From Gammaproteobacteria bacterium (GTDB taxonomy: Bacteria; Pseudomonadota; Gammaproteobacteria; Pseudomonadales; Halieaceae), in the NCBI GenBank assembly GCA_030427485.1, contig JAUICG010000001.1:310001-374000 (forward strand): a stretch of 64,000 nucleotides of DNA, read 5' to 3'. Numbering within the stretch: the first letter of the stretch is position 1; every line of letters begins with the position of its first letter. Made by a program: the position numbers and the translations under genes. Below, piece after piece: positions 1 to 11,081 of this stretch. Under the pieces are notes generated by a model, which made no database searches, had not been told where the DNA came from, and saw only the letters and a program-made list of their open reading frames with translations.

Positions 1-171
1 ACGGACTCGAACCCCGACAGGCTTTTCAGTTGCTCCCGGTGGCCACGTTAGAATCCCTTCCCAATTGCCCCATAGCAATTGTTGCCCTTACCCGGTGAAT
101 CATATAATCAGGGAGGTGCATCAGGGATGCGCCAAATGGATTTGCTCAACAGGTTAAGGAAAATTCTGAAG

Positions 172-597
172 ATGGACATAACCGGCAGTTGCTTTTGCGG
201 TCAAATCGAATACGAAGCTGAACTGGATGGCACGGCCGTCAGTATCTGCCATTGCCGTGACTGCCAGGTATTCAGCGGTTCGGCATTTCGGACATCGGGT
301 ATCGTGCCGCCCCACCGTTTCAGGTTTACCCGGGGCACCCCGAAAATTTTCGAGAAAGTCGCTGATAGCGGGGCGGTTCGGCGTATGGCATTTTGCGCTG
401 AATGCGGTACCCACCTTTGTTCCCTCCCCGCGGAAGCAGAGGGAGAGGCGGGTTTTGTGTCCATAAGGGTAGCCAGCAGTCATCAGTTCAAGCAACTGCA
501 ACCGGTGCTGGAGTTTTTCTGTTGCTCTCGAGTCGACTGGCTGTCCGACCTCGAGGGCGCGACGCAGTTTGACGGCATGTTTCCGCGCTCCCGGTGA
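172..597 (+). CDS. GFA/CENP-V family zinc-binding protein
   Basis: A 141-residue protein of the GFA (glutathione-dependent formaldehyde-activating enzyme-like) fold. It begins MDITGSCFCGQIEY and shows the family's zinc-binding cysteines in SCFCG, CHCRDC and CAECGTH. The frame is open upstream to an ATG at 79, but family members start just before the GxCxCG motif, and AAGGA at 156-160 supports the ATG at 172. The substrate cannot be told from sequence; most such proteins are not proven formaldehyde enzymes. It stands alone upstream of psd with a 63-base gap. Confidence 0.8.
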   Translation: MDITGSCFCGQIEYEAELDGTAVSICHCRDCQVFSGSAFRTSGIVPPHRFRFTRGTPKIFEKVADSGAVRRMAFCAECGTHLCSLPAEAEGEAGFVSIRVASSHQFKQLQPVLEFFCCSRVDWLSDLEGATQFDGMFPRSR

Positions 598-660
598 GTG
601 TTGCCTGCCGATGTGAACACCCTGTACACCTGGTGACAAGCACACGTTACACTATAGTCC

Positions 661-1509
661 ATGGATAAAATCTTCATTCTGTTCCAACACCTGGTGCCGC
701 AGCACCTGCTCTCCCGATGTACGGGCTTTCTTGCGCGTTTGCGCGGGCCCGAGTGGCTGAAGAACTGGTTGATCCGGCAGTTCATCCGGCACTTTGGTGT
801 GGATATGTCGGAGGCGGCCGAGCCTGACTACACCCGCTACGCCTGTTTCAATGAGTTTTTCACCCGGCCGCTGCGCGACGGCACAAGACCCCTGGCTGAC
901 GCCGATGTTCTCTGTCCGGCGGATGGCGCCATCAGCCAACTGGGTGAGATTACCAATGGCCTGTTGTTCCAGGCCAAGGGGCGGTATTTCTCGGCGGAGG
1001 ATTTACTGGGCGGAGACGCGGGGCGTGCCGCGCAGTACCAGAACGGGCGCTTCGCGACCATCTACCTGTCCCCGAGGGATTATCACCGCGTGCACATGCC
1101 GGTAGCGGGGCGTTTGGCCCAAACCTGCTACATCCCCGGCAAGTTGTTCTCGGTGAATGGCGTGACCGCGGAGAACGTCGATCGCCTGTTTGCCCGCAAC
1201 GAGCGACTGGTGTGCTATTTCGACACCGCGTCCGGCCCCATGGCGATGATACTTGTCGGCGCGATGGTGGTGGCCGGGATCGAGACCGTTTTTGCGGGGC
1301 AGGTGGCGCCGCCCCCGAAAACCCCGGTCACGGTGAATTACCTGGACCTGCCGCAAGCGGTGGAACTCGCCCAGGGTGACGAAATGGGGCGGTTCATGCT
1401 GGGGTCTACGGTGATTCTGCTGTTTCCCGAAGGGGTGATGAGTTTCGATGAGCGTTTTCATGCCGGGGCGGCTACCCGAATGGGTGAGATCCTGGGTTCA
1501 TACCAGTAA
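661..1509 (+). CDS. psd: Phosphatidylserine decarboxylase proenzyme
   Basis: Decarboxylates phosphatidylserine to phosphatidylethanolamine at the inner membrane. At 282 residues it matches the bacterial type I enzyme. The self-cleavage motif LGST is at 247-250, where Ser249 becomes the pyruvoyl group. The presumed maturation triad is complete, with Asp88 in CPADGA and His142 in SPRDYHRVHMP. The N-terminus FQHLVPQHLLSR is typical, so the ATG at 661 is kept although no clear ribosome binding site precedes it. It converges on rsgA with about 80 bases between them. Confidence 0.97.
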   Translation: MDKIFILFQHLVPQHLLSRCTGFLARLRGPEWLKNWLIRQFIRHFGVDMSEAAEPDYTRYACFNEFFTRPLRDGTRPLADADVLCPADGAISQLGEITNGLLFQAKGRYFSAEDLLGGDAGRAAQYQNGRFATIYLSPRDYHRVHMPVAGRLAQTCYIPGKLFSVNGVTAENVDRLFARNERLVCYFDTASGPMAMILVGAMVVAGIETVFAGQVAPPPKTPVTVNYLDLPQAVELAQGDEMGRFMLGSTVILLFPEGVMSFDERFHAGAATRMGEILGSYQ

Positions 1510-1589
1510 GGCCGGCTCCGACCAGCTGCTTCAGATTTTGAACTTGTCATCTATTCTTGTGCAAAGTGTGATCAGGGTAGGATCCAGGC

Positions 1590-2603
1590 TCAGTTTTCGC
1601 CCAGGCTCGCCACGATCCGTCGATAACTGTCCAGCCTCGCCGCGCTGATCACACCCGACTCGACGCCCGCTAATATGGCGCATCCCGGTTCCTGCTCATG
1701 CTGGCAGTCGCGAAACTTGCAGGTGCCCAGCAGGGGGCGAAACTCGCGAAAGCCCTCTTCCACCTGTGTCCTGCTCATATGCCACAAACCGAATTCGCGA
1801 ATGCCCGGTGAGTCGATCAGTGTGCCGCCGCAGTTCAGGTGCAGCAGTTGTGCCGTCGTCGTGGTGTGGCTGCCTTTCTGCGTGGTTTCGGACAGCGCGC
1901 CCACACGGATATCCGCCTGCGGCAGCAGCGCATTCACCAGCGAGGATTTTCCGACGCCGGACTGGCCCACGAACACGCTGGTGCGCTCGTACAACGCGGC
2001 GTTAAGTTCGTCCAGGCCGCTGTCCCTGGTCGAAGTGTGTATTACGCGGTAGCCGAGGCCGGGATAGATTGCCAGTAATTCGTTCATGCTTGTCCGCAAA
2101 GCAGAGTTCGCTGTCAGCAGGTCTGTTTTGTTCAGTAGAATCACCGGCTCGATACCGACGGCTTCCGCCGCCACCAGGTAGCGGTCGACCAGGTTCGCGT
2201 GCGGCTCGGGCAACGGTGCGATGACCACTAAAATCTGGTCGATATTGGCGGCGATGGGCTTCAACTTGCCATAGGGGTCGGGGCGCGAGAGCACGCTTTG
2301 CCGTTCCCGCTGCGCAACGACGACGCCCATCGGATCGCCTTCACACCACACCACGCGGTCGCCGGTGACCAGGCCTTCCAGGTTGGCGCGCAGATGACAG
2401 CGCTGCATGTTGCCGGATTCGGATTCCACTGCGACCTGCGTGCCGTAGTGCGCAATCACGAGTCCGTCCTGCTCCGGGCCCAGTTCTCCGCCGCTGAGCG
2501 CGTCCTGCGCTTCGGTGTCGCGACGCGCGGCGCGACGGGCCCGTTCTTCCTGGATTTTCTCGACACGCCAGGCCTGTTGCCGGCTGAGTTTGCGTTTGCT
2601 CAT
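1590..2603 (-). CDS. rsgA: Ribosome small subunit-dependent GTPase RsgA
   Basis: A circularly permuted GTPase that helps late 30S maturation. The basic N-terminus ([16 protein letters not shown]) is followed by an OB fold (about 45-100). The permuted GTPase motifs come in the order G4 NKTD (158-161), G1 GQSGVGKS (213-220) and G3 DSPG (264-267). The C-terminal zinc site uses Cys295, Cys300, His302 and Cys308. Length 337 is usual. It is divergent from orn with 85 bases between start codons, an arrangement common in gammaproteobacteria. Confidence 0.97.
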   Translation of the reverse strand: MSKRKLSRQQAWRVEKIQEERARRAARRDTEAQDALSGGELGPEQDGLVIAHYGTQVAVESESGNMQRCHLRANLEGLVTGDRVVWCEGDPMGVVVAQRERQSVLSRPDPYGKLKPIAANIDQILVVIAPLPEPHANLVDRYLVAAEAVGIEPVILLNKTDLLTANSALRTSMNELLAIYPGLGYRVIHTSTRDSGLDELNAALYERTSVFVGQSGVGKSSLVNALLPQADIRVGALSETTQKGSHTTTTAQLLHLNCGGTLIDSPGIREFGLWHMSRTQVEEGFREFRPLLGTCKFRDCQHEQEPGCAILAGVESGVISAARLDSYRRIVASLGEN

Positions 2604-2688
2604 TATGGCATTATTGGGTCATGGCCTTGGTCTGTCGAGGCAATTTGTTACACTGCCGGGTCTTCGGGTAATTCAGGATAATCCTCGC

Positions 2689-3234
2689 ATGCAAAGGGCC
2701 AGCAACCTCATCTGGGTGGATATGGAAATGACGGGCCTGGACCCGGACAACGACCGGGTTATCGAGATCGCCACCATTGTGACCGACACCCACCTGAACA
2801 CCCTCGCCGAGGGGCCGGTGATTGCGGTGCACCAGAGTGACGACAAGCTGGCCGCGATGGACGAGTGGAATACCACTCATCACACGCGTTCCGGCCTGGT
2901 GGACAGGGTGAAAGCGAGCGACTACGACGAGCGGCGCACGGCCGTGGAAACCATTGCCTTTCTCGAGCAGTGGGTGCCCAGGGGGGCGTCGCCAATGTGC
3001 GGCAACACCATCTGCCAGGACCGGCGCTTCATGGCCAGGCATCTGCCGCAGCTGGAAGCCTTTTTCCACTATCGCAACCTGGACGTCAGTACACTGAAAA
3101 TCCTGATGCAACGCTGGCGTCCCGAACTTGAAGCGGGTTTTGACAAGACCGGGACGCACCTGGCGCTGGATGACATTCGCGAGTCCATCAATGAAATGCG
3201 CTACTATCGCGAGCACTTCCTCAGACTGGCGTAG
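2689..3234 (+). CDS. orn: Oligoribonuclease
   Basis: A DEDDh 3'-5' exonuclease that degrades two- to five-base RNAs and pGpG. At 181 residues it equals the E. coli length. ExoI motif WVDMEMTG carries Asp11 and Glu13; later acidic residues sit in CQDRRF, and the DEDDh histidine and aspartate in [11 protein letters not shown]. The frame stays open to 2515, but that stretch is antisense to rsgA. The ATG at 2689, with AGGA about ten bases upstream, gives the conserved N-terminus. Its end overlaps queG by 14 bases on the other strand. Confidence 0.97.
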   Translation: MQRASNLIWVDMEMTGLDPDNDRVIEIATIVTDTHLNTLAEGPVIAVHQSDDKLAAMDEWNTTHHTRSGLVDRVKASDYDERRTAVETIAFLEQWVPRGASPMCGNTICQDRRFMARHLPQLEAFFHYRNLDVSTLKILMQRWRPELEAGFDKTGTHLALDDIRESINEMRYYREHFLRLA

Positions 3235-4297
3235 CGCCGTGTTGACCCAGCGCCCAGGCCACGTGTTCCCGGACCAGCGGCGAAGGGTGTTGCCGGCGCC
3301 CCATCAGTGCATTGACTACGGCGTCCGAGCGCGGTGCATTGCCCAGGGCCACGGCGAGATTGCGCAGCCAGCGCTCGTAGCCTATGCGGCGGATCGCCGA
3401 ACCCTCAGTGTTCGCCAGGAAGGTCGCTTCGTCCCATTCGAACAGCGCGACCAGTTCGATATCGGCGAGACCGTGACGCGGTCGAAAATCGCTCTCCCCC
3501 GTCGCCTGTGCAAATTTGTTCCAGGGGCAACAGAGTTGGCAGTCGTCGCAGCCGAAAACCCGGTTGCCCATCAGCGGGCGCAGGTCGGGGTCGATGCTGC
3601 CGTGGTGTTCAATGGTGAGGTACGAAATGCATTTGCGGGCGTCCAGTTGAAAGGGGCCGGTGAACGCGCGGGTGGGGCAAATGTCCAGGCATGCGGTACA
3701 GGTGCCGCAGTGTTTCCCGGAGTGGGCTTCGTCCAGCGGCAGCGGCAAATCGGTAAAAATCTCCCCGAGGAAAAACCAGGAGCCGGCATCGCGGTTGATC
3801 AACATGGTGTTCTTGGCGATCCATCCGAGTCCGGCCTTCTCCGCAGCGGCGCGTTCCAGCACCGGAGCGCTGTCGACAAAGGCTCTAAACTGCCCGCGGC
3901 CGAGTTCCGCCTCGATGCGTTGTGCCAACCGCGACAGTCGCCGGCGAATCAACTTGTGGTAGTCCCGCCCGAGCGTGTAGCGCGATATATAGGCTTTGTG
4001 CGGTGATTCCAGGATTTTGACCGCCTCCGTGTCGCGTTCCAGGTAATTCATTCGCAGCGAGATCACGCGCAGGGTGCCGGGCACCAGTGCATCGGGCCGG
4101 CTGCGCTTGCGGCCGTGGCGCGCCATGTACGCCATGGTGCCGTGATACCCGGCAGCCAGCCACGTCTGCAGGTAGTTCTCATGCTCGCCGAGATCCACAC
4201 CGGTGATGCCTACTTGCTGAAAACCCAACTCGGTGGCCCATTCGCGGATTTTCTGCACCAGGGCATCGGAATGTTGCTGTGTTGGTTGTTGTGGCAA
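3221..4297 (-). CDS. queG: Epoxyqueuosine reductase QueG
   Basis: Reduces epoxyqueuosine to queuosine in tRNA using cobalamin and two [4Fe-4S] clusters. The 358-residue sequence has both ferredoxin-type clusters: Cys197, 200, 203 and 207 in [13 protein letters not shown], and Cys250, 253, 256 and 257 in [13 protein letters not shown]. The [10 protein letters not shown] segment carries the catalytic Asp142. It has C-terminal HEAT-like residues. It is divergent from nnr across 172 bases. Confidence 0.96.
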   Translation of the reverse strand: MPQQPTQQHSDALVQKIREWATELGFQQVGITGVDLGEHENYLQTWLAAGYHGTMAYMARHGRKRSRPDALVPGTLRVISLRMNYLERDTEAVKILESPHKAYISRYTLGRDYHKLIRRRLSRLAQRIEAELGRGQFRAFVDSAPVLERAAAEKAGLGWIAKNTMLINRDAGSWFFLGEIFTDLPLPLDEAHSGKHCGTCTACLDICPTRAFTGPFQLDARKCISYLTIEHHGSIDPDLRPLMGNRVFGCDDCQLCCPWNKFAQATGESDFRPRHGLADIELVALFEWDEATFLANTEGSAIRRIGYERWLRNLAVALGNAPRSDAVVNALMGRRQHPSPLVREHVAWALGQHGATPV

Positions 4298-4469
4298 ATT
4301 GGAACGACCAATGATTGTCTTCTGGGTATAATTCTGACAGAAGTGGGTTTTCCATGTGCTTCTTTTTGCTGCCGGTGCTGACTGCGGGCAATCTGCCTCT
4401 TTCCCCCAGATCTCACTGCGTTAGCAGTAACTACCGGGCAAAAGGCAACTGACAGATGGCAGGGAGACA

Positions 4470-5951
4470 ATGTTAGGCACCGAGAGACTATATACCGCGG
4501 CGCAAACCCGGGCGCTGGACCATAGCGCCATCCACGATCACGGCATTCCGGGGAGCACACTGATGTTGCGCGCTGCCGAGGCGGCGTTCAGGTGTCTGCT
4601 GGAGGCCTGGCCGGAGCCCGGGCGGATACAGGTGCTTTGCGGGACCGGCAATAACGGCGGCGACGGCTTCCTGGTCGCGGATATGGCGCACAAGCGCGGT
4701 ATCCCGGTCACCGTAATGCAGGTCGGCGAGCCGGAAAAAATTGGCGGCGATGCACTGCTGGCGCGTCGACAGGCCCTCGCCAACGGTGTCAGCATTACGG
4801 CCTTCGGCGACACGCCACTGGACCCCGAAGGGGTAATCGTCGATGCGCTGCTGGGCACCGGGCTCGGGGGCGATGTGCGCGGCGACTATGTGCGTGCCAT
4901 CGAGGCGATCAACAGCTGCGGGGCGCCTGTGCTGGCTGTCGATATTCCCTCCGGGTTGTGTTCCGATACCGGCCGCGTACTGGGTTGTGCCGTGCACGCG
5001 GACCTCACCGTCACGTTTATTGGTTTAAAGCGCGGGTTGTTCACGCTGCAAGCGCCGGACTATACCGGCGCGGTGCATTTCAGTGACCTCGCGGTGCCGT
5101 CGGAGGTCTACTGCGCAGCGCCCGCAAATTGCAGGCGCCTGGAACTCGAACCGCTACTGGCTCGCCTGCCGGCGCGTCCCGCGACCGCCCACAAGGGCTT
5201 TTACGGCACCGTGTTGGTGGTGGGCGGTGATTACGGGTTCGCCGGCGCCGCGGCGCTGGCAGCCGAGGCGGCGCTGCGTTGCGGCGCCGGTCTGGTGCAA
5301 CTGGCGACGCGTCCGGAACATATAGCCTCGGTGGTGGCGAGGACGCCGGAAGCGATGCCGCGCGGCATCAACGTGGCCGGCGATTTCATGCCCATGCTGG
5401 AGGCCGCGGATGTGCTGGTGGTGGGGCCGGGGTTGGGCCAGTCGCGCTGGTCCACGGAACTGGCGCAGCTCGCCCTGGCGAGCGGCAAGCCACTGGTGCT
5501 CGATGCCGACGGTCTCAACCTGTTGGCCGCTGGCGCGCTGGGTGATGTCGAACGGGCCGGGAACCGGGTGTTCACTCCGCACCCGGGTGAGGCAGCCCGT
5601 TTGCTGTCCTGCGCAACTGCAGACGTGCAGAAGGACCGCTTCGCCGCTGTCTGCGCGCTGCAGGAGCGCTACGGAGGCGTGTTTGTACTGAAGGGGAACG
5701 GTACGCTGCTCAGTGACGGTGAGAGTACCCTGTTGAGTGATTACGGCAACCCCGGTATGGCCAGCGGAGGCATGGGCGATGTACTCAGCGGTGTAATCGG
5801 GGCGTTACTGGCGCAGCATTTGATGCCGCTGGAGTCGGCGGCGCTGGGGGTGTGCTTGCACGGCGCCGCCGCCGATAGTGCCGCGGGGGAGGGGCAGCGC
5901 GGCCTGGTGGCCTCGGACTTGATCCCGGCGATGCGATCGCTGCTCGGATGA
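4470..5951 (+). CDS. nnr: Bifunctional NAD(P)H-hydrate epimerase/dehydratase
   Basis: Repairs damaged NAD(P)HX. The N-terminal epimerase domain (NAXE, about 1-215) contains [13 protein letters not shown] and [12 protein letters not shown]. The C-terminal ADP-dependent dehydratase domain (NAXD, about 230-493) contains [13 protein letters not shown] and the signature [15 protein letters not shown]. Length 493 is typical of the fused YjeF protein. AGGGAG lies just before the ATG. The stop overlaps the tsaE start (ATGA at 5948-5951), so the two are translationally coupled. A lone TATAAT at 4327-4332 lies upstream, without a matching -35. Confidence 0.96.
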   Translation: MLGTERLYTAAQTRALDHSAIHDHGIPGSTLMLRAAEAAFRCLLEAWPEPGRIQVLCGTGNNGGDGFLVADMAHKRGIPVTVMQVGEPEKIGGDALLARRQALANGVSITAFGDTPLDPEGVIVDALLGTGLGGDVRGDYVRAIEAINSCGAPVLAVDIPSGLCSDTGRVLGCAVHADLTVTFIGLKRGLFTLQAPDYTGAVHFSDLAVPSEVYCAAPANCRRLELEPLLARLPARPATAHKGFYGTVLVVGGDYGFAGAAALAAEAALRCGAGLVQLATRPEHIASVVARTPEAMPRGINVAGDFMPMLEAADVLVVGPGLGQSRWSTELAQLALASGKPLVLDADGLNLLAAGALGDVERAGNRVFTPHPGEAARLLSCATADVQKDRFAAVCALQERYGGVFVLKGNGTLLSDGESTLLSDYGNPGMASGGMGDVLSGVIGALLAQHLMPLESAALGVCLHGAAADSAAGEGQRGLVASDLIPAMRSLLG

Positions 5952-6439
5952 CGGAGGAAGACTTCACCGTGGTGGCGGCGGACGAGGCGGCGATGGTGAG
6001 TCTCGGGGCGCGCCTTGGCGCTGCTTGCGAGCCCGGCGCCGTGATCTTCCTGCAAGGCGATCTGGGCATGGGCAAAACGACCTTCAGCCGCGGTTTCATC
6101 CGGTCGCTGGGCCATGCTGGAGCGGTGAAGAGCCCCACGTATACCCTGGTGGAACCCTATCGCCTGCGCGATCTGGACGTATATCACTTCGATTTATACC
6201 GTCTTGGCGATCCCGAGGAGCTGGAATTCATGGGTATTCGCGATTATTTCGGTGATTTTTCGGTTTGTCTGGTGGAATGGCCCGAGCGGGGCCTGGGCGC
6301 TTTGCCCTCGGCGGATTTAGTGATTACCATACAGCGGGAAGGTCGGGGTCGGCGCCTGTTGTTTCGCGCCGAGACCGCGCAGGGCGAACGGATTCTCGCG
6401 CAGCTGCGCACAGGGTCCCGGGCACAGACCCAGGCCTGA
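5948..6439 (+). CDS. tsaE: tRNA t6A biosynthesis ATPase TsaE
   Basis: The ATPase subunit of the TsaB-TsaD-TsaE complex that makes N6-threonylcarbamoyladenosine at tRNA position 37. Walker A is GDLGMGKTT (about 37-45), followed by the characteristic [10 protein letters not shown] and the Walker-B-like YHFDLYRL. Then come [12 protein letters not shown] and ADLVITI, standard for this family. Length is 163 residues. It overlaps nnr by four bases and precedes the amidase gene, the usual gammaproteobacterial order. Confidence 0.96.
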   Translation: MTEEDFTVVAADEAAMVSLGARLGAACEPGAVIFLQGDLGMGKTTFSRGFIRSLGHAGAVKSPTYTLVEPYRLRDLDVYHFDLYRLGDPEELEFMGIRDYFGDFSVCLVEWPERGLGALPSADLVITIQREGRGRRLLFRAETAQGERILAQLRTGSRAQTQA

Positions 6440-6469
6440 AGAAAAAAGGTGTGATCCGGCGGGAGTGAT

Positions 6470-7774
6470 ATGGGCAGGGCGTGGTGGATATCGGTAGTCC
6501 TGGTTTTACTGGGCGCATCCCCCGTGTGGGCGGTGGATGTCCACGACGTGCGCCTGTGGCGCGCACCCGATCACACGCGGATAGTCTTCGATCTCACCGC
6601 GCAGGCACAGCATTCACTGATCGTTCTCTCTGACCCCGGCCGTATCGTGCTGGATATCCAGGATACCCGACTGCGGGCTGACCTGGCCAAGCTGAACCTC
6701 GGCAATACCCCGATCTCCGCTGTTCGCTCCGGCGTGCGCGATGGCGACGATTTGCGCGTGGTTCTGGATATTACTGCCGAAGTCGACCCGCGCAGCTTTA
6801 CATTGAAAGCCAATGAGCAGGCGGGCGACCGCCTGGTACTGGATCTGTACGACCAGCAGGCAACGACGGCCGAGGTCAAGAAAACGGTGCAACACGCCGC
6901 CAAGCGCGACCTGGTGATCGCGATCGATGCCGGCCACGGAGGCGAGGACCCGGGCGCGACCGGGCCCAATCGGGTGGAGGAAAAAGATGTTGTGCTGGCC
7001 ATCTCCCGTGAACTGAGTGCGCTGCTGGAGGCGGACCCCGGGTTCAGGCCGACCCTGATCCGCACCGGGGACTACTATATCAGCCTGAAGGGACGCAGGG
7101 ACCTCGCGCGGGAGCGCCAGGCGGACCTGTTCGTGTCCATTCATGCCGATGCTTTCAAGCGCAAGGAAGCGCACGGGGCATCCGTTTACGCGCTGTCAAC
7201 GGGCGGCGCGACCAGTACGGCTGCTGACTACCTTGCGCAGCGGGAAAATGCCGCGGACCTGGTGGGCGGGGTCAGCCTGTCGGACAAAGACGATGTATTG
7301 GCGGGTGTGCTGGCGGACCTGTCCATGACGTCAACGCTGGATACCAGCCTGAAGCTGGGTGGCAAGGTACTGGGCAATGTGGATAGCATCGCCAGGCTGC
7401 ATAAACGGCAGGTCGAACAGGCCGGCTTTGCGGTACTCAAATCGCCGGACATTCCCTCCATACTGGTGGAAACAGGCTTTATCTCGAACCCGCAGGAAGC
7501 GGACCTGCTGGCGACCACCGCTTACCAGAAGAAAATGGCCAGCGCGATCCACCGCGGCATTCGCGAATGGTTCCTGGCGCATCCACCCTCGGGTACATTG
7601 CTGGCATGGCAAAAGCAGCAGTCCGGGGAGGAGTATATTATCGCGCGCGGTGATACCTTGTCCGGTATTGCCGATCGCTTCAGTGTTCCGCTGGCCGAGC
7701 TCAAGAGTTATAACAGTATCAGCAATAGCTCGAGGATTCTGGTGGGACAAAAGCTGAACATCCCCAAGAGCTGA
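6470..7774 (+). CDS. amiB: N-acetylmuramoyl-L-alanine amidase, AmiB type
   Basis: A periplasmic zinc amidase that cleaves the stem peptide from MurNAc during daughter-cell separation. Order of parts: signal peptide (1-21), AMIN domain (about 22-125), Amidase_3 domain (148-372) and a C-terminal LysM repeat (388-432). Zinc and catalytic residues are visible as His156 in [10 protein letters not shown], Glu170/171, His225 in SIHAD and Glu334 in VETGF. The segment around 245-300 corresponds to the autoinhibitory helix insertion of divisome-controlled amidases. The LysM domain favours AmiB over AmiA/AmiC. Confidence 0.93.
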   Translation: MGRAWWISVVLVLLGASPVWAVDVHDVRLWRAPDHTRIVFDLTAQAQHSLIVLSDPGRIVLDIQDTRLRADLAKLNLGNTPISAVRSGVRDGDDLRVVLDITAEVDPRSFTLKANEQAGDRLVLDLYDQQATTAEVKKTVQHAAKRDLVIAIDAGHGGEDPGATGPNRVEEKDVVLAISRELSALLEADPGFRPTLIRTGDYYISLKGRRDLARERQADLFVSIHADAFKRKEAHGASVYALSTGGATSTAADYLAQRENAADLVGGVSLSDKDDVLAGVLADLSMTSTLDTSLKLGGKVLGNVDSIARLHKRQVEQAGFAVLKSPDIPSILVETGFISNPQEADLLATTAYQKKMASAIHRGIREWFLAHPPSGTLLAWQKQQSGEEYIIARGDTLSGIADRFSVPLAELKSYNSISNSSRILVGQKLNIPKS

Positions 7775-7787
7775 TACAGCCGCCCCG

Positions 7788-9629
7788 ATGTCCAGAATTC
7801 GTTTGCTCAGTTCCCGGCTGGCTAACCAGATCGCCGCTGGTGAAGTCGTCGAGCGTCCCGCATCGGTCGTCAAGGAAGTGCTGGAGAATAGCCTGGACGC
7901 GGGCGCGACCCGTATCGATATCGATGTGGAAGCCGGCGGCGCCAAATTGATCCGGATACGCGACAACGGTACCGGTATTCCCGCTGAGGATATGGAACTC
8001 GCCCTGGCGCGTCACGCCACCAGCAAGATCGCCTCGCTTGAAGACCTCGAGTGTGTCGGCAGCCTCGGGTTTCGCGGCGAGGCGCTGGCCAGTATCGGTT
8101 CCGTCTCGCGCCTGACGCTTACCAGCAATGCCAATGAACACGGTAGCGAGGGCAACAGCGCAGTCTGCGAGGGACGCGAGATGGAAGTGCAGCGTAAACC
8201 GGCGCCCCACCCGCGCGGTACCACCGTGGAGGTGCGCGACCTGTTCTTCAATACTCCCGCCCGGCGCAAGTTCCTGCGCACGGAGAAGACCGAGTTCAAT
8301 CACCTGGAAGAGGTGGTAAAACGCCTGGCCCTGTCGCGCTTCGATGTGGCGTTCACGCTGCGCCACAATGGCAGGGTGGTGCACAACCTGAAAGCCGCTT
8401 CCGCGCAGGCGGAATACCAGCGCCGGGTGGCGGCAATCTGCGGGCCGGTGTTCATGGAGCAGGCCATTGCCGTCGAATCAGGTGTGCCTCCCTACCGGCT
8501 GTCGGGCTGGGTCGGGTTGCCGACATTCTCCCGCAGCCAGGCCGATCTGCAGTACTTCTTCGTAAATGGTCGCGTCATCCGCGATCGCCTGGTCGCGCAT
8601 GCCATCAAGCAGGCGTATCGCGATGTGCTCTATCACGGCCGCCACCCGGCGTTTGTGCTTTATCTTGACCTGGATCCCGCGCAGGTGGATGTGAATGTGC
8701 ACCCCACCAAGCATGAAGTGCGCTTTCGCGATGGCCGCGCCGTTCACAACTTTATTTTCTCCAGCCTGCATCGCGCCCTCGCTGACGTGCGGCCTGGGCA
8801 GGAGCCGGTTCGCGAGCCGGCGGCTGAGCAGTTCCTCGCAGCCGGTGACGGCATGGCAATAGACACCGCAACCGGAGAAATCCGCAGCCAGGGTGCGCTG
8901 GCCTGGGGCGCGCCCGGCGCCGGTGGTCCGAGCGCGGCGGGTCGCGCGTTTGCGGCTTCGACGGGCACCGCGTCGCAGGTGGCGGGGCAGTTGCAGGGCT
9001 ACTCCCGTTTGCACGGTTTGCCCGCGGCCCAGTCGCCCGAGGAGGTCCCGCCACTGGGTTATGCACTGGCCCAGTTGAAGGGCGTCTACATATTGGCGGA
9101 GAACGCGCTCGGTCTGGTGCTGGTGGATATGCATGCCGCCCACGAGCGCATTACCTATGAACGGCTCAAGACCGCTCGCGACGAGAGCGGCATTCGCAGC
9201 CAGCCCTTACTGGTGCCGCAAGCAGTGGCGGTCAGCCAGCGCGAGGTGCAGGTCGCCCTCGAGCACAGCGCGCTGTTCCAGCGCCTCGGCCTGTCCGTTG
9301 AAGAGGGCGGCGAGGAAAGCCTGGTTATTCGCCAGATTCCGGTGGTATTGCGCGATTCCAATGTGGAGCAGTTGTTGCGGGACGTACTGGCGGACCTGAT
9401 CGAATTCGGCAGCTCGGAGCGCATTGAGGCGCATATGGATGAAATCCTCTCGACCATGGCCTGCCATGGCTCCGTGCGGGCGAACCGTCGGCTTACGGTG
9501 CCGGAAATGAACGCGCTGCTGCGCGACATGGAGGAAACCGAACGCTCCGGCCAGTGTAACCATGGCAGGCCTACCTGGATCCAGCTGGGCCTGGACGAAC
9601 TGGACTCACTGTTTCTTCGCGGCCGCTAG
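7788..9629 (+). CDS. mutL: DNA mismatch repair protein MutL
   Basis: A 613-residue GHKL ATPase that links mismatch recognition to strand removal. N-terminal motifs: [31 protein letters not shown] and [10 protein letters not shown]. The C-terminal dimerisation domain contains [12 protein letters not shown], starting at Asp447. This fits the DQHA(X)2E(X)4E endonuclease motif with Met for Gln. Other metal-site elements are [10 protein letters not shown] and CNHGRPTWI. This suggests a nicking MutL of the kind found in species without MutH. It sits between the amidase and miaA in the standard order. Confidence 0.97.
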   Translation: MSRIRLLSSRLANQIAAGEVVERPASVVKEVLENSLDAGATRIDIDVEAGGAKLIRIRDNGTGIPAEDMELALARHATSKIASLEDLECVGSLGFRGEALASIGSVSRLTLTSNANEHGSEGNSAVCEGREMEVQRKPAPHPRGTTVEVRDLFFNTPARRKFLRTEKTEFNHLEEVVKRLALSRFDVAFTLRHNGRVVHNLKAASAQAEYQRRVAAICGPVFMEQAIAVESGVPPYRLSGWVGLPTFSRSQADLQYFFVNGRVIRDRLVAHAIKQAYRDVLYHGRHPAFVLYLDLDPAQVDVNVHPTKHEVRFRDGRAVHNFIFSSLHRALADVRPGQEPVREPAAEQFLAAGDGMAIDTATGEIRSQGALAWGAPGAGGPSAAGRAFAASTGTASQVAGQLQGYSRLHGLPAAQSPEEVPPLGYALAQLKGVYILAENALGLVLVDMHAAHERITYERLKTARDESGIRSQPLLVPQAVAVSQREVQVALEHSALFQRLGLSVEEGGEESLVIRQIPVVLRDSNVEQLLRDVLADLIEFGSSERIEAHMDEILSTMACHGSVRANRRLTVPEMNALLRDMEETERSGQCNHGRPTWIQLGLDELDSLFLRGR

Positions 9630-9643
9630 GTCGCTGCCCTCTC

Positions 9644-10627
9644 ATGTCGAGCGCCGCTAATCCCCTGCTGGTCTGCCTGATGGGCCCCACTGCCTCGGGC
9701 AAAACAGACCTGGCCATCGAATTGGCCGGACACCTCGATTGTGAACTGGTCAGCGTCGATTCCGCGCTGGTATATCGCGGCCTGGATATCGGTAGTGCCA
9801 AGCCGCAATACCCTCATCACCTCGTCGATATCCGAGATCCCTGTGAAGCCTACTCGGCGGCGGACTTTCTGGCGGATGCCAGGCGGGTGGTGCGGGAAAT
9901 TCTTGAGCGGGGCAGGACCCCCCTGCTGGTGGGCGGCACCATGCTGTACTTCAAGGCCTTCCTGGAGGGGCTGCCGGAGATGCCGGGAGCGGACCCGGTG
10001 CTCCGCGCCGAGATCGCCGCACAGGCCGAGCAGCTGGGCTGGCCGTCTATCCATCGGGAACTGGCGCGTGTGGACCCGCAGTCCGCCGCGCGAATCCATC
10101 CCAACCACTCCCAGCGCCTGAGTCGCGCCCTGGAGGTGTTCAGGGCCAGTGGCGTGACCCTGACGGAATGGCACAAGCGGGAGACAGCCCCCGCCTTTGG
10201 CGATTGTCGCGTGGTGCAAATGGCGATCAGTCCGCGGGAGCGCGCGGTGCTGCACCAGCGCATCGCACAGCGCTTTGAGCAAATGATGGCAGCGGGCTTT
10301 GTGGAAGAGGTGCGCAGCCTGTGGCTGCGCGGCGACCTGCACGCTGGCCTGCCGGCGATCCGTGCGGTGGGCTATCGGCAGCTGTGGCGGTATCTGGAGG
10401 GCGAATGCAGCCTGGACGAGGCGGTGCAGGCGGCGGTGGCAGCGACCCGGCAGCTGGCCAAGCGACAGCTAACATGGTTGCGAAAATGGCCCGATCTTGC
10501 CTGGATATGCACTGATCATACCGGAAAATTTGCTTATGAGGACGGTTCCGGCGTGCTGTCCGGGGGTCCTTCCCGCAGCTCACCACTGGTGCTGGCCTTG
10601 AACTATCTTGAACGGCCCCCACTATAA
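9644..10627 (+). CDS. miaA: tRNA dimethylallyltransferase MiaA
   Basis: Transfers dimethylallyl to adenosine 37 of tRNAs reading UNN codons. The P-loop GPTASGKT is at 14-21, followed by [19 protein letters not shown], the DSxQxY-type substrate region in which the usual Gln is Leu. Further motifs are [15 protein letters not shown] and, later, [14 protein letters not shown]. Length 327 is normal. The last 30 residues or so are not conserved. It lies directly upstream of hfq, as in E. coli, with 147 bases between. Confidence 0.96.
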   Translation: MSSAANPLLVCLMGPTASGKTDLAIELAGHLDCELVSVDSALVYRGLDIGSAKPQYPHHLVDIRDPCEAYSAADFLADARRVVREILERGRTPLLVGGTMLYFKAFLEGLPEMPGADPVLRAEIAAQAEQLGWPSIHRELARVDPQSAARIHPNHSQRLSRALEVFRASGVTLTEWHKRETAPAFGDCRVVQMAISPRERAVLHQRIAQRFEQMMAAGFVEEVRSLWLRGDLHAGLPAIRAVGYRQLWRYLEGECSLDEAVQAAVAATRQLAKRQLTWLRKWPDLAWICTDHTGKFAYEDGSGVLSGGPSRSSPLVLALNYLERPPL

Positions 10628-10774
10628 GTCTGGTGCAAATGCTATATACTGTGCCCCGCAGTATCCAAGTCCCGAAATCCGCTTTGAAAACCGGCAGGGG
10701 CCGTGTATAAGACTGGTAACAGGTTGGTCCATTTAACTTTTTCGGCCCGAGTTGGGCCATATTAGGAGAGACTT

Positions 10775-11026
10775 ATGTCAAAAGGGCATACGCTACAAGA
10801 CCCTTATTTGAATATTTTGCGTAAGGAGCGAGTCCCCGTTTCCATATACCTGGTGAACGGGATCAAGTTGCAGGGCCAGATTGAATCGTTCGATCAATTT
10901 GTTGTGTTGCTGAAGAACACCGTGAGCCAGATGGTATACAAACACGCGATATCCACGGTTGTCCCTTCCCGCGTGGTGCGTGTGCCTTTGCAAAACCCAC
11001 AGGACGATGACGAAGACGCAGGTTAG
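10775..11026 (+). CDS. hfq: RNA chaperone Hfq
   Basis: A hexameric Sm-fold RNA chaperone for small RNA pairing. The 83-residue protein has the canonical Sm1 segment ([36 protein letters not shown], in parts) and Sm2 motif [12 protein letters not shown]. The acidic C-terminal tail (DDDEDAG) is short. AGGAGAG lies just ahead of the ATG. The upstream 147 bases contain TGCTATATACT (about 10639-10649), a possible extended -10, with no good -35. Confidence 0.98.
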   Translation: MSKGHTLQDPYLNILRKERVPVSIYLVNGIKLQGQIESFDQFVVLLKNTVSQMVYKHAISTVVPSRVVRVPLQNPQDDDEDAG

Positions 11027-11081
11027 ATGTCCCGCAGTCAGGGGCTCAGTCATCGCCTGGTTCTGACCTGAAGAGGTAGCC

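Noticed and set aside
1..70. tRNA-like T-arm (minus strand GGTTCGAGTCC) at the window edge
   Set aside because: The T-stem pairs at only two positions and no anticodon stem or D-arm can be built from the bases that follow; at best a relic.
3128..4006. 292-residue open frame on the plus strand
   Set aside because: Fully antisense to queG, whose iron-sulfur motifs are clear; a high-GC shadow.
4327..4332. Perfect TATAAT between queG and nnr as a promoter
   Set aside because: No -35 element at acceptable spacing and no extended -10; noted only in the nnr entry.
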